64,000 nt of DNA from Sycon ciliatum (lineage: Eukaryota > Porifera > Calcarea > Leucosolenida > Sycettidae). Shown here piece by piece: positions 1-11,228 of the stretch (position 1 is its first letter; the number at the start of each line of letters is the position of its first letter). The DNA lies in contig NC_088645.1 of NCBI RefSeq assembly GCF_964019385.1, positions 36,008,303 through 36,072,302 on the forward strand. Reading direction: 5' to 3'. A model generated the notes under the pieces. It saw only the letters and a list, made by a program, of their open reading frames with translations, did no database searches and was not told where the DNA came from. A program made the translations under genes and the position numbers.

Positions 1-729
1 CACAGCTCCTTGGCTATGATGAAAATATCGGGCCTTTAAAATACAGGTGCCCCTGTGGAAGGTGTGGGTCCTATCAGGACCTATTGTTACAGTGGCAGAC
101 CAGAATGATAATGTGTGACTGTAGACTGCTGGTCTACTGTGCACTGGATGAGTGTAGTAGAGCAAAGAATGCAGGTCTCAGGGGCTATTTGTTTGTTTTA
201 GACACTGCACACTACGTAACGAGTTTCGACTGAAGATGTCATGAGAAAACATTCTGAACGCCATTATTGCTATTCTTCTTGTAAGGAGTGCACAGTTGAT
301 CTAATGCATTACCGCAAATGCCTCAGCCTTGTTTTAATAGGCTGCGCCTCAGTTCTTATTGAGGTTTTTCTCTCTATCCCTCTCAGCACTGTATCCTACA
401 CATGGTGTCAACAATACACCGTACTCTCTCGAATACTGCCCCATCTGTGGTGAACATTACAAAATAGTACCCCAGGGGTAAGACATTGCAATAAACAGAA
501 CTAGCTGAAGCGTCATTTCACGAACGTTACATTGAGGTGGCACGAAGAAATTCTAGAGAAAGTGGCCACGGACAAAATTCTTCGTGCAATGACGCTTCAG
601 CTGTTATCTGCTTACTGCAATCCCTCAACTCTTGTCACCTCGTCGCCTTTTCATATTTTTTATATTTCCGGATAAAACAAGTAGTACAGGTATACGCATG
701 CCGTATTTTCCTGATTTATTTTTTTATTG
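1..729. other. No gene recognised
   Basis: Single-copy-looking sequence with short random open frames. A mirrored TGAAGCGTCATT / AATGACGCTTCA pair lies at 507-518 and 586-598 (with ACGAA next to each), perhaps a small fold-back element. Confidence 0.4.
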
Positions 730-1400
730 CTCGTTTTCGTTGTGCTTGCCTTCCTCTCTTTGGTCTTTCCATAACCTTGAACCTTCCAAGTTGGAAGGCT
801 GTCGGTTAGCGCTACGGAGATGTGTTGAAGCTAGGTGTCAGGATGTCGAATGTGGAGAGTTACTCTTAACTCATTTCCATATGTCCTTTTCCTTTCTACT
901 TTTATTATTGGCTCAATAACCGAGTTTCAAATTGCACACCTGATGAGCCGTCATGAACCTTACGGCGAAACGTACGTCGTGTGAAACAACTTGTTTTGTA
1001 GTCAACTAGTCCATCACAATGTCATGCATGAGGAGTACTATAGGAGTTTGGCTTTCGGCTTGTACAATTCCTTCTCGCACCGTCCAGTAACAATCGACAT
1101 TCTTTGTTCCGTCGGGACTATAGCTTGTGCTCCTTTTCGTTGCGCTTGCATTCCCCTCTTTGGTCTTTCCATAACCTTGAACCTTCCAAGTTGGAAGGCT
1201 GTCGGTTAGCGCTACGGAGATGTGTTGAAGCTAGGTGTCAGGATGTCAAATGTCTCAGTACTCTGTCAGTTTTGTGCCTAATTGTTGCACTTTCTGACTG
1301 TATATTATAGTATCTAGTTACGGTGGTGGAGAGTTACTCTTAACTCGTTTCCATATGTCCTTTTCCTTTCTACTTTTATTATTGGCTCTATACCCGAGTT
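730..1400 (+). repeat. Two related repeat units; the first ends in the hammerhead
   Basis: Unit 1 (about 730-985) and unit 2 (about 1118-1405) share TTTGGTCTTTCCATAACCTT, GGCTGTCGGTTAGCGCTACG and TACTTTTATTATTGGCTC. Unit 1 lacks about 85 bases (TCAGTACTCTGTCAG and flanks) present in unit 2, while unit 2 lacks the ribozyme. Related pieces are at 9030-9300, 42424-42445 and 49665-49785. Confidence 0.75.
936..984 (+). ncRNA. Type I hammerhead ribozyme with very short stem III
   Basis: Core CTGATGA (940-946) is followed by stem II GCCGT/ACGGC, then GAAA (967-970), the palindrome ACGTACGT (970-977) as stem III, and the cleavage base C978. Stem I is CACAC (935-939) with GTGTG (979-983). All conserved core bases are present. 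Short, self-complementary stem III is typical of hammerheads in Penelope-like elements and animal retrozymes, which act better as dimers (established). It lies at the end of the repeat unit 730-985. Confidence 0.85.
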
Positions 1401-1716
1401 CCACGTAGATTATTAATAATAGGTACAGTTCGCATGTCACTCATGGAAGGATCGCATCTGTCAATGAAATCCAGGCAGAAGAGCCAACAAAAGGCATCTC
1501 AATATTGTTAGCTAATTATGTTACAATAATATGCACACAAGTAGAAAGTCGTGCTCAACTGTAAGTTCCTTGCACTTGGCAGCTAAGGTAGACTAATATT
1601 CAGAGAAAATAACGGTACTGTGAAACCGGAAAGTTTCGGTGGTGTAATATTATTGGCATTTCCCAAAATCAACGGTTGGGTGGCGTGACATTTTCGGCAA
1701 ATCAGTTTTCCAGATA

Positions 1717-1893
1717 CAGTAAAACCTGGTTTAAGCGACCACCCCACGGTGCAAGCAAAAGCGGTTGTTAAAGCCAGGTGGTCTTTGGAACCAGGTCCCA
1801 CAGTGTCTGTGTAGAACTGTGGGTGCATGGAGAAACGGTCGTTAAGAGCAGGTGGTCGCTAAACACAGAGGCCGCTTACACCAGGTTTTACTG
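1717..1893. mobile_element. Tigger-like miniature element
   Basis: Ends CAGTAAAACCTGG and CCAGGTTTTACTG flanked by TA. Internal GCGACCACC and GGTGGTCGC repeats are typical of small pogo/Tigger derivatives. Relatives lie at 2033-2214 and 22152-22290. Confidence 0.75.
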
Positions 1894-2032
1894 TACAAAA
1901 ATGTATTTGACAACTGTGTGGTATGGCGTTGTTGAATTCTTAGGTCGCGGTATATTTTAGGTAAACATTCCCTGTACCGAAGTTTAATTCCGAAAATAAA
2001 TCTCCACCGAAATTTTCCGGCTTTTCAATGTA

Positions 2033-2214
2033 CAATAAAACCTTGGGGCCAGAGAAAGCGGTCTTTAGTGGCAGGTGGTCCTTAGTTAGAGGTTTGCACC
2101 ACGCAACCATAATGCTGTATAATTATGAATGTGACGCCGTCCATGCCTGGCGAAGTGGCCTGTAGTATCAGGCTGGTCGCTAACCAGGGTGGTCTTTAGT
2201 TACAGGTTTTGCTG
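2033..2214. mobile_element. Diverged copy of the 1.7 kb Tigger-like element
   Basis: Ends CAATAAAACC and GGTTTTGCTG with TA on both sides, and the same GGTGGTC repeats inside. More mutated than its neighbour. Confidence 0.62.
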
Positions 2215-2335
2215 TATGCCTGAAAGAACAAGAACATGTAACAACACCAGTATGATAACACAAGCCATGATAAGATATTAAATTTTAATATGCTTTGGCA
2301 AAAAGTCATCGAGGCAGGGAAGCACTAAACCTTAC

Positions 2336-2443
2336 GTTGGCACAACCGCCTCTCAGCTCTATAGTAGGGCAAAGTACATTCACACGACCCGTCCTTGGAG
2401 CAGTGTTCATTCTGGCCACAACCAAATGCGCATCCAGTATATC
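2336..2443 (-). CDS. Short EGF-like exon, last recognised of the minus-strand gene
   Basis: The minus strand shows acceptor CTGTTGCAG and donor GTAAGG around a 108-bp exon, phase 1-1. It encodes GYTGCAFGCGQNEHCSKDGS then CECTLPYYRAERRLCQ, a six-cysteine module with EGF-like order (short first loop, C-x-C pair, aromatic YY, final Cys). No stop codon follows before the donor, so the gene continues toward or beyond the left edge. It could also belong to another gene, because the gap to the previous recognised exon is about 5 kb of repeats. Confidence 0.62.
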
Positions 2444-2444
2444 C

Positions 2445-3139
2445 TGCAACAGGAGAGCAGAGAGAGAGAGGGCAGCAGAGTTTAGTTCGACCCGCGCCTT
2501 GAAGTGCAGCGAGAGCGTCCCACCACGTCGTCGTTTTGTGTCCATTTACCGGAGGTGGTGTCCTGCCTATAGCGGTTGAATTCTGATGATTTAACGGCGG
2601 ATTGTTTTATTGGGGGCCAAGTGAATGTCTACTGGGTGCAAAATTTACAATGTGAGTAGGTAGTGCCAGGGGAAGGGGGGGGGGAGGGAGAGGGGGGGGG
2701 GGGAGGGTGTGCAGTGATGTGCAGCGAGTCCGTGACTTTGCCACAGCACAGCATGTTAACTGATGGTGCAATTGCATACCGTCTATTGGTCAAAGAACAC
2801 ATGCCTTGCAAACACACGCACGCGCACACCTCAGACCTCAGACCTGCCCATCGCGGAAGCGATGATAGCGAACAGCTATGTTAGACATAGCACTTTGTGC
2901 TGGGATTACACCATTCAACAGCTTGCAAGGCTGATGAATTGACCGCCACTATTTTTAGCCTGGTATCCACCACACAGCTGTTTGAAGTGACTTTTTCTGG
3001 CCAGTGAATCCCTATTTTTCATTTTTCCATTTTTTTTCTACACACACACCACACCACATACGCCGGCATACACTGGCTGTTGGTAACCACCCAGGAGAAT
3101 GAAAGAAAAGTCAGGAAGAGTCCGAGAAAGAGAAGAAAG
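2445..3139. other. Intron or flank without recognised gene
   Basis: Contains a G-rich tract (2671-2704) and no protein-like frame outside low-complexity sequence. Confidence 0.4.
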
Positions 3140-3188
3140 ACGCACACACACACACACACACGTGCGCACACACACACCCCACACACAT

Positions 3189-3222
<34 letters not shown>

Positions 3223-3232
3223 GTCCTGTCCT
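3140..3232. repeat. CA microsatellite
   Basis: CA-rich tract with a few interruptions; open frames through it are artefacts. A second CA and poly-C tract follows at 3415-3508. Confidence 0.95.
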
Positions 3233-3972
3233 GTTGAGCCACTGCCATGAAGGTTACGTGGGCCCCGGAGGGGCAGCTGAGAGAGAGGAGGAGCACACAG
3301 CCCTGTGACGATCCAGGTGATGCGGTAAGCGAAATCGGCGGGAGCAGGCGCAAACACACATGAAACCCTGACGGTCCTGAACGGTCGGACGACTACAAGT
3401 CCGCGAGCAGCGATGACACACACACACACACACACACATACAAGCTCGTGCGTGCACACCCCCCCCCCCCCCCCCCACCCACACACCCCCCCCACACACA
3501 CACACCCGGTGTGACCTTAAAACACTAGGGTTCTCACATCGTACAAAACACAGTTAGTTGAGCTCAGCCATACCGCTTTCCATCCCCTGAGTGTAAAACC
3601 AAGGTGGGAGACTCTAGCCAGACAGGACACTGTCGTCGACGTACTTTATTATGTGTTTGAACGATACTGGTCCCTTATAATCCGGCACCATTTGTGCTTC
3701 AGAAATTGTGCTGGATTACCGAGTGTGCAGGATAAACAAATCTGATTTACTGCTGCAATTTGCATGAAGAAGCCATTTTTGGGCGAATTTATTTTGCAAT
3801 TATTTGGCTACTGAAAATTGTGCTGGTTCATAGAGGGTGCTGCCGGTTTGTAAAGTGATGGATTAAAGAAGGACGACTGTATTGGTACAGTTCTACAGCT
3901 GTGCAGGCAAGAGTGGACCGTTTATGGCTGTGATTAGCTTGTTGCAATGCAAATGTCCTGGATGATACCATC

Positions 3973-4260
3973 AAGAGTACATAACCCCCCAAGAGTGTGC
4001 AACTCGACTATGGGTGCTGTCCGATGCAATGCGCACTGTACATGGATTATCAGACGAATCCGGAACCTGTGGTTGACCGAAGCCGATCGATCCTGTACAA
4101 ATTATTGCAAAGAAGAACGTGTGATGCGTTGACACCCGTACACTTGTTGTAAATCACTGGTGCAAGGAGCATTGCGTCATAAATAACGACGTCAACTTGA
4201 AATTCTGTCGGGACAGCAGGGTACGTGGGAGTTGCACACTCTTGGGGGTTATGTACTCTT
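3973..4260. mobile_element. Miniature element, AAGAGTACATAA family
   Basis: TIRs AAGAGTACATAACCCCC and (inverted) AAGAGTACATAACCCCC, followed inside by AAGAGTGTGCAACTC on both ends. Flanks GATACCATC and GATTCCATG (7 of 9 match) suggest a 9-bp target duplication. The interior matches the 41.4 kb copy in the opposite direction. Confidence 0.75.
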
Positions 4261-4610
4261 GATTCCATGCAGGGCAAGGATCATATTCATACTACTCTCT
4301 GTGTGGTATTTGTACTTTGGAGGTCATTATTTATTGACTTGAAACGCACGGTACGCAGCACGTCTGTGTACCTGGGTGCAAACAGACTCATGGGAGGAGG
4401 GGGGGGGGGGGGGGGGGGGTAAATTGCAGCTGCTCTCTGTTTTTCACGAACGCCCAGGGGAAAGTCATAACATCCCAGCGGAACAGAATCCAACACACAT
4501 ATGATGCTAAGTGTCTGTTCTCTCGTTGACTGTCAACGTGAGAATGGTGTTGATATTGTATTTGTTAAATCGTTGCTGACATCTTTGTTCGGTCTGTGTA
4601 TATTTACACT

Positions 4611-5421
4611 ATATGAGCCGTCAGATGAGAAAACAGACCTTATCACAAAAAAGTCATATTTTTGTTTGTGGTGCTATCTGATTGCCAGGAGCACCAGGAA
4701 TCGTATGCAGAAAACTAGAGTTGATTTGGACCAGGGAAAGTAAAGTTATAGCCTCGACAGTAGGAGACCATTACAAATTGCACCTCAATTTTGGGTGCAA
4801 TACCAACAATTGTTTCACCTACTTTGGATAATATTTTCTGTTTCCTTTGACCGATTTCCACAAACTTGGGCTTTCTGGAAAGCTCTGGCTACAAGCAACC
4901 CGTTGGGCCCAAATCCGATAGCAAACAAAGCACAGCTCCAGCGCAACAAGCTACAGACATCGCTTCAGCGCTAGACTTGCGCCGTCACACGAAAATCGCT
5001 CGCCATTTCCATCTCCATTATGCAGGACGCCCAATTTTTTTCTTGAAGATGCAGTGAGCGCTTCCAAGACGTCTGAGCCTGTTGCCGAGATCGTAGATCG
5101 CTTGAAAAGGGGGAAATCCCTGGTCTGGAGCGTTTGACTCGCGTGTAGAAATGCAAAGTGCCGTGACGTATCTTGCGGGCTTCGCATCTCGGGAACGCAG
5201 CATCGTGCCATGATCGCGCTTGCTGCATTGGATTCCTTGGAGTTTTCTCTTCGATTTACATACTTGGATTGTCCCAAAAGACCGATATTTGACTGAAATA
5301 CGACGGTTTGTAGCTTGGTTGTCCAGACGCACCAGTGGGTAAACTCGCCCACTTTCAAGTGCACTTTTCTGCACTGTACAGTTTTTCGATAAGGTCTGTT
5401 TTCTCATCTGACGGCTCATAT
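4611..5421. mobile_element. Element bounded by a 34-bp perfect inverted repeat
   Basis: ATATGAGCCGTCAGATGAG to GACCTTATC at 4611-4644 is exactly mirrored at 5388-5421. The enclosed 740 bases have open frames on the minus strand but no recognisable domain. No target duplication is clear. Confidence 0.6.
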
Positions 5422-6396
5422 TATACAGTAGGAGTAATAGCGTTTTCATTTTACCCAAAACCACCAAATGACGCTTGCAGAAGACAAAGACAGTTCACCG
5501 ACCGGGCTCCATAAATTTTGTTTTACTCCTGTCAAGTCTCGCATAATGCATAATGATGTGCATGTACAAGACTTCGTGAGTATTCAACTCAAATTCGTGT
5601 TCCGTCAGCGTCAGTATAAGCAAGTACAGTCATGTAGTACAATTTGTTCCCAAAATAACTTCGGGACAGTCTGTTCATGGTTTTCATTTGTATTGGACTC
5701 GTTCTCTACACTTGCGATAATTTAGCGGCAATTCTAACGTTGTAGCGTTGTTCTCTTGTAATTTAGTGGAACCTGTATTGAGTAACTGAGTTTTATGTTT
5801 CGTTACATTGTCGTCAGATCTCCTGTGTACCGGTTTTGTGGCACAATGATTATAGCCATTATATTTGGTCGTCTCCATTCTTGTGCAATCATGCATATGT
5901 AGGTTGGTTCTCTTCATGTTATTGTGACCAATTTCATAGATGTTGGTTGCCTTGTTGCTTTCTCTCCCCTCTCCTCTCACCCAAGCCATTCAGCATAAGC
6001 GAAGCTGTGGACGCAGCATACTGCTGCTACACTTCTACGCGGGAATGCGTATAATAATAATAATAATAAGTCTCGCTTTGTTCCAAAGGATGACAGGAAC
6101 TACTTGCAATTGTGGAGTGTTTCTAACTTTCTAGTGAACTGTTTCGCTGCTGAAATCTTCAAGCGTTGTGTGATATTGTAGGGTCAAGTGCAAACATCTA
6201 ATACCACTGTTGTATTTGTTGTATGCGATGTTGCCGGTGTGATCCGGGAAACATGATCTTTTCCTAACACATGGCTACCAAATGTTTGCCTACTCATAGA
6301 TCTGCAGTGTGAGAATTTTGTGCCATCGGCAACCCCATACCTGCCATTTCGCCTATTTTGACTATAAAACAGACAGACCTCGCATAAACGCACATA
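5422..6396. other. No gene recognised
   Basis: AT-rich sequence with one ATA/ATAA stretch (6051-6069). Open frames are short and unlike known proteins. Confidence 0.4.
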
Positions 6397-6880
6397 CCAT
6401 ATTTCCTCGATTAATGGTCCATGCTCAAATAATAGACCATGCTCAAATAGTAGACCCTCCTAGAGACCTCACGGAAAAATAGTAGACCATACCCGAATAA
6501 GAGACCCGGTCTCTTATTTGAGTTCATCACTTTGCGCATGCGCACTAAGAAAGCACGTGGTGGATCAAAAAAGGACGCGGTTTTAGGTTGCGCAACTACA
6601 ATTTTTGTAGTGGCTAGTGCTTTCTTTCATTATTTGAGCACAGTCCACTATATTTTCATCGGCACGTTGCTGGAAATGGTGGATGTTATATAACGTCATA
6701 ATATAGAACTTCTATATTATGTCAATTTATGACGTGTTAAAAATCCACCATTTCCAGCGATGTGCCGATGAAAATATAGTGGACCGTGCTCAAATAATGG
6801 ACCATGCCCAAATAAGAGACCGGGGGTCCAACCCTCTTCAAAAAACAGAAGACCGGGTCTAATAATCGAGGAAATACGGT
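6397..6880. mobile_element. Fold-back element, CCGTATTTCCTCGATTA family
   Basis: The left end CCATATTTCCTCGATTAAT and mirrored right end ATAATCGAGGAAATACGG are flanked by TA. The whole element is nearly palindromic: CACTATATTTTCATCGGCAC (6650) is mirrored at 6755-6780 around a short AT-rich centre (ATTATGTCAATTTATGACG). Confidence 0.75.
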
Positions 6881-7341
6881 ATCCGTTTCCACAAAAAAAT
6901 ATCTGGATAGGCGAGGGAAGCGGATAATCGAACACACATGCTGTATATATACATGCAAGGTATATGCTGTAAATCGGTAACCAACGATTTTCTTCCAGAT
7001 GGCGAGGGGTGCGGATAAAAGAGGACCGGATAAGCGAGGTCTGACTGCTGTGCTACAGCACTGCTGAATGAAATCCAGCCGCGGCACTCAGGTACGCGCC
7101 GGGGCGTTGCCCAGCCCTAGACCTGACAACACTGGGCTGCAAAAGAAGGCGCAAATTTGAGTGACATGACTGGATTTCATTGAGCAGCACTGGATGACGG
7201 CCATTTGCTGGTGCTTTGACCGGATTGTGCTGGCTCTGCAGGAGCTATACGCCTGAACTCTATCTGAACATGGTTAAATCGCCTGCCGGCACACATGTAG
7301 CATATAACACATAGCGTTGGAGCATAGCACGCCATACTTAC

Positions 7342-7803
7342 TTGCACAGGCAACATTATGCAAATCTTCGCGGGACGCAGTAGCTTGGGCATGGAATACC
7401 TTTCTCAGCCCTTTTGGCTCGGCAAACATCCGGAACCACACAAAGTCACTGATTATCGAATCTCTGGCTGCCTGGACAATCAGATCTTTTTCCTCCGTTC
7501 TACTTGGTATCGCTAACCCTAGCTGAGAACATAATGAAGCGGCCCTGGAAAAATTCATTGCCGGATAATTGACTGGATCAAGTATCAGAAGATTGTCTAC
7601 GTACTCTTCTGCAGAACGACAGTACACAAACAGTAGAATGTGCACATCGTTGGTTAAGCCATGACATCGTTGGTAAAGCCATGAGTAAACTTGAAGATGG
7701 TTGATGCTTGGGTTAAAGAGTACCACACGTTCACTTGGACAAGTATTAGGTGAAATGTACATCAGATCTGCTCTCGGGATCAACGACGCAACAGTCCATT
7801 CAC
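7342..7803 (-). CDS. Lectin-like (divergent C-type lectin fold?) exon
   Basis: An open stretch on the minus strand ends at a consensus donor GTAAGTATGG (7341-7332) in phase 1. An acceptor at GGCTCAG (7804-7810) gives a 462-bp phase 1-1 exon of about 153 codons. The residues NFSRAASLCSQLGLAIPS followed by a Trp (DFVWFRM) and NVACA near the end resemble the first cysteine, helix, Trp and last cysteines of C-type lectin-like domains, but the calcium motifs are not recognisable. Another possible acceptor at 7908 would start in phase 2 and fits less well. The reading frame stays open further upstream, which is compatible with chance. Domain assignment is tentative; exon status is better supported than function. 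Confidence 0.48.
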
Positions 7804-7884
7804 CTGAGCCAGTCTTGTTGGCTCTTGAAAGCCCAATTTTTGACAGAATTGAGGCACAAAAATCCGGGTTTTGAATCCGCTTCT

Positions 7885-8345
7885 CCACACATTTTGCTAT
7901 GGAGTACCTGTCCAAATTTTGGTAAAACCAGGCTGATTTTCTAATTCCCTGTGTCCTTTGACTTTTCTGGTATCAGATTCGGTTAGGAATAATTGCACGT
8001 TCCACGCAATGCAGGATGAACTGTTGTTTTCATGATAGCTATAAGTGCATGCACTGTAAAGCGATTAACTTTCGCGGTGCGCAAAGTTTGCGTTTTCATG
8101 GATTGGGCTGGTTCACGATGAGAAACTTTGGCGATTTTATCTCTTCATTTGGATCTGTTACAGTCTACAATCAATGTACAGAGCAGTTTGCGGTGATTTA
8201 TATTCACCAATGTGTGATGGTCGCGAAAATAGTGACATTTTATCTCTAGCGAATGTTTCTCACTTGACAGAATATGTGGTGTAACTGGAGTCCCACCAAA
8301 AGAATAGGGTACCACTTTCCTATGAATGGACTGTAGCGAAAGCTC
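7885..8345. repeat. Intron segment duplicated at 20205-20430, with an insertion
   Basis: CTGTCC-AAATTTTG, TTCCCTGT, GGACTTTTCTGG-type blocks, AATGCAGGATG-ACTGTTGTTTTCA and AATGAATGGACTGTAGC occur in the same order in both places. About 240 extra bases (8045-8285), beginning ACTGTAAAGCGATTAACTTT, interrupt this copy. Confidence 0.75.
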
Positions 8346-9032
8346 TCCACGGGCGCCAGACTTCGTTTCTAGAGCAAGTAGATAGGATGTTATGATATGG
8401 AGAAGCACATTGGCAATGTACTAAAAATATACAAACTCTACAGGATTCTATCTACGGCGTGCTAGTGTGTAAGAACAAGACCGCAAGAGTGAGCAATGGA
8501 GCGATTAGCAACATTTGTTGCTACAGCTGTACCCTTGTTAGTACGACATTGGTTACAAGACCAAACTCACTGGCAGACAATGATCAAAATCCACTGACAT
8601 CCGAAACACGTACATTCACGTCTGGGCAGTAGATACTACTCGTTATAAGATAAACAGTATAAGCGAAGCGAACATTACGAAATGATCAATGAGAATACTT
8701 GGATGCTGATAATAGTCTCAAGAAAATCGATTAGGAACATCAATTTTAGCGTACATGTACAGGTAGACTCCCTCTAATTCGAACCTGAAATTGCCAGGCC
8801 CTAAATTCGAATTATCCGGAACTTCTAATTATCCAAATGCAGTCCCATGTACTGATATGTATGTCAAAATGCTCGAAATTACGTGCTGATTATTTTTGCA
8901 CATTTTATCTGCATCAACGAAACATAGGTGGTCACGAACTACGAAATCAGTTCGTTTCACCAAAACACTGGATCGACATGAAGTCATTGGACATTATTTT
9001 CATCTTCTACAAAGTTCTATTATTATTATTAT

Positions 9033-9298
9033 TAAAAGTAGAAAGGTAAAGGACATATGGAAACGAGTTAAGTGTAACTCTCTACCACTTTAGCTAGATA
9101 CTATATACAGTCAGAAAGTGCAACAACTAGGCACAAAACTGACAGAGTACTGAAACATTCGACGTCCTGACATCTAGCTTCAACACATCTCCATAGTATC
9201 TAGTTAAAGTGGTGGAGAGTTACACTTAACTCGTTTCCATATGTTTCCATATGTCCTTTACCTTTCTACTTTTATTATTGGCGCAATACCCGAGTTTC
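9033..9298. repeat. Inverted copy pair of the 730-1400 repeat family
   Basis: GTAGAAAGGTAAAGGACATATGG at the left is mirrored by CATATGTCCTTTACCTTTCTAC at 9240-9270, with the central unit (CAGAAAGTGCAACAACTAGG, GACATCTAGCTTCAACACAT) between. ATT repeats flank both sides. No complete hammerhead remains. Confidence 0.7.
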
Positions 9299-9459
9299 AA
9301 ATTTATATTATTATTATTATTATTATTATTATTGTTTAAATAACCGACGAGGAGACAACAGTCGTAAAATAGCAATGATATATAACCGACGAGGAGACAA
9401 CAGTCGTAAAATATCAATTGTGCACTCATAACCATGTATAAACAATTAAAATGAAACAA

Positions 9460-9495
9460 TTCCAGAACGTTTTCGTGTGACCATCATCAGTGGAA
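9460..9495 (-). ncRNA. Hammerhead-like motif, minus strand
   Basis: On the minus strand: stem I TTCCA/TGGAA, core CTGATGA, GAAA, palindromic AACGTT as stem III and C as cleavage base. Stem II (TGGTCACAC) pairs poorly, so activity is doubtful. It belongs to an inverted duplication with 10503-10538. Confidence 0.6.
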
Positions 9496-9507
9496 CATCG
9501 TCACATA

Positions 9508-9992
9508 CAGGGCCTGCTCTAGACATTCAACACAGCCCGGTCAGAGTGTACCTGGCGCATGCAGGCCAGCCGGGTCAAGCCGGGTCAGATCATCCGGCAG
9601 AAAAACAACCAAAAAGCCTTCTCAAAACTTGCAACTGTGTCAAAAGCTATCCAAAGTTACGCTTTTGACTGCCTGCCCCGTCGACTTTCAATGTCCTGAC
9701 TTCCTGCTCGCCGCTGACCAGATCCCGCTCGAACCAGTTGACCCCAGTTGACCCAAGCCGAGTTTCTGTCGCTTGTAGACTGTACTAGTAGTCTGTAGTG
9801 TGTACGGTTGGGCTAGATTTGCAACAGATGGGGCCCGCGAGTCGTAAAATCCCGGTATTTTTGGAATCCATTGTCAGTTTGAGACATTTTTTAGCCGGGT
9901 CAGACTGGACCCGGCGTTATCTGTTCAGCCAGGTCGTGCAGTTCCCCAGCCGGGCGCGTGACCCGGCTGACCCGGCTCTCCAGCAGGCCCTG
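9508..9992. mobile_element. hAT-like non-autonomous element with 8-bp duplication
   Basis: Starts CAGGGCCTGCT and ends AGCAGGCCCTG, flanked by GTCACATA on both sides (9500-9507, 9993-10000). It contains several GACCCGGCTGACCCGG-type repeats. It interrupts the hammerhead-bearing repeat. A truncated inverted copy of the insertion is at about 10313-10490. Confidence 0.85.
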
Positions 9993-10502
9993 GTCACATA
10001 GTAAGAATCACTAAAACAACCAGTTATATAGCTAGAGTAATATGAAAAGAAGCGTGAGAATGCAGCACAGCTAGCAGTTATGCATAACGCGTGTAGTGTG
10101 AACCTTTGCAGTGTATCTGAGAATGGTAGCAGTAGATGAATGTGGCAGCTGTGTGGACAAAAACTGGTGAGTGCGTATTATATAAAAAGTGTGAGTGCTA
10201 CAACATTTTCTTTTCATATTACTCTACAGAGTAGAGAGCTATATAACTGGTTGTTTTAGTGATTCTTACTATGATTGTGACAATAATTTTTACAAGAGGA
10301 CAACGAAGTCAGGACATTGAAAGTCGACGGGGCAGGCAGTCAAAAGCGTAACTTTGGATAGCTTTTGACACAGTTGCAAGTTTTGAGAAGGCTTTTTGGT
10401 TGTTTTTCTGCCGGATGATCTGACCCGGCTGGCCTGCATGCGCCAGGTACACTCTGACCGGGCTGTGTTGAATGTCTAGAGCAGGCCCTGTATGTGACGA
10501 TG

Positions 10503-10538
10503 TTCCACTGATGATGGTCACACGAAAACGTTCTGGAA
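10503..10538 (+). ncRNA. Hammerhead-like motif, plus strand twin
   Basis: Same sequence as the 9.46 kb motif in opposite orientation: TTCCA, CTGATGA, GAAAACGTTC, TGGAA. Predicted cleavage is after C10533. Stem II is weak. Confidence 0.6.
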
Positions 10539-10581
10539 TTGTTTCATTTTAATTGTTTATACATGGTTATGAGTGCACAAT

Positions 10582-10915
10582 AGGGCTTGAAAGTGCTACG
10601 TCACAGCATAGCAGCAATTTCAAAATTCAAAAACTGGATCCACTTGGATCCAGTTTTTGTATGGATCCAAGCACATTTCAAGATGTCTTACTCACAGCAA
10701 GGTGATGTAGCCAGTGAAACTGACTGATTTGGCTACTGGGGCGGGGTTACAACTGGTGGCGAAATAAAAGTCACACCTGCATGCGACATGAGTGGGTTGC
10801 TATGCACCCACATACTTAGGCAATAGCAAAGTCACACCTTAGTGGATCCAAAAATAGAAATCTGATGTCAACTTACTACTCCCTGGCCGTTTTGACGTAA
10901 TCACTTTCAAGCCCT
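10582..10915. mobile_element. Short TIR element inserted in the right arm of the 9.4-10.6 kb inversion
   Basis: Ends AGGGCTTGAAAGTG and CACTTTCAAGCCCT, flanked by AT. The opposite arm (about 9405-9425) retains the uninterrupted sequence GCACAATTGATAT on its minus strand, giving an internal empty site. TTGGATCCA repeats form an inner palindrome. Confidence 0.75.
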
Positions 10916-11042
10916 ATTGATATTTTTCATTGCTATTATTATTATTATCATTATTTATTTATTTTTAATAACGAAGATACGTGTTGGGTCGCAAGTATCC
11001 ACGCAAACACACATCCAGTCAAAATAAGGCACTTGTCAAAGT

Positions 11043-11077
11043 ATCCGAACGTTTTCGGTCCCTTCTCATCAAGGATT
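11043..11077 (-). ncRNA. Degenerate hammerhead-like motif in the left arm of the PLE fragment
   Basis: The minus strand reads ATCC, TTGATGA, then GAAAACGTTC and GGAT. The first core base is T instead of C, which should break the C3-G8 pair. Stem I and the AACGTT stem III are kept. Downstream of the PLE coding tail. Confidence 0.5.
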
Positions 11078-11228
11078 TTACAGGGAATGGCTCAAATTGG
11101 AAAGACTAAACTTATATAGCGTAAAGATATGAGATAACAACACTCGTGACAAGGTGGAAAATTATCAAGTTCAGCACGACACAAAACTCGAAGGAAATAA
11201 TAATAGTGATAAGAACAAAGTGAGCAAA

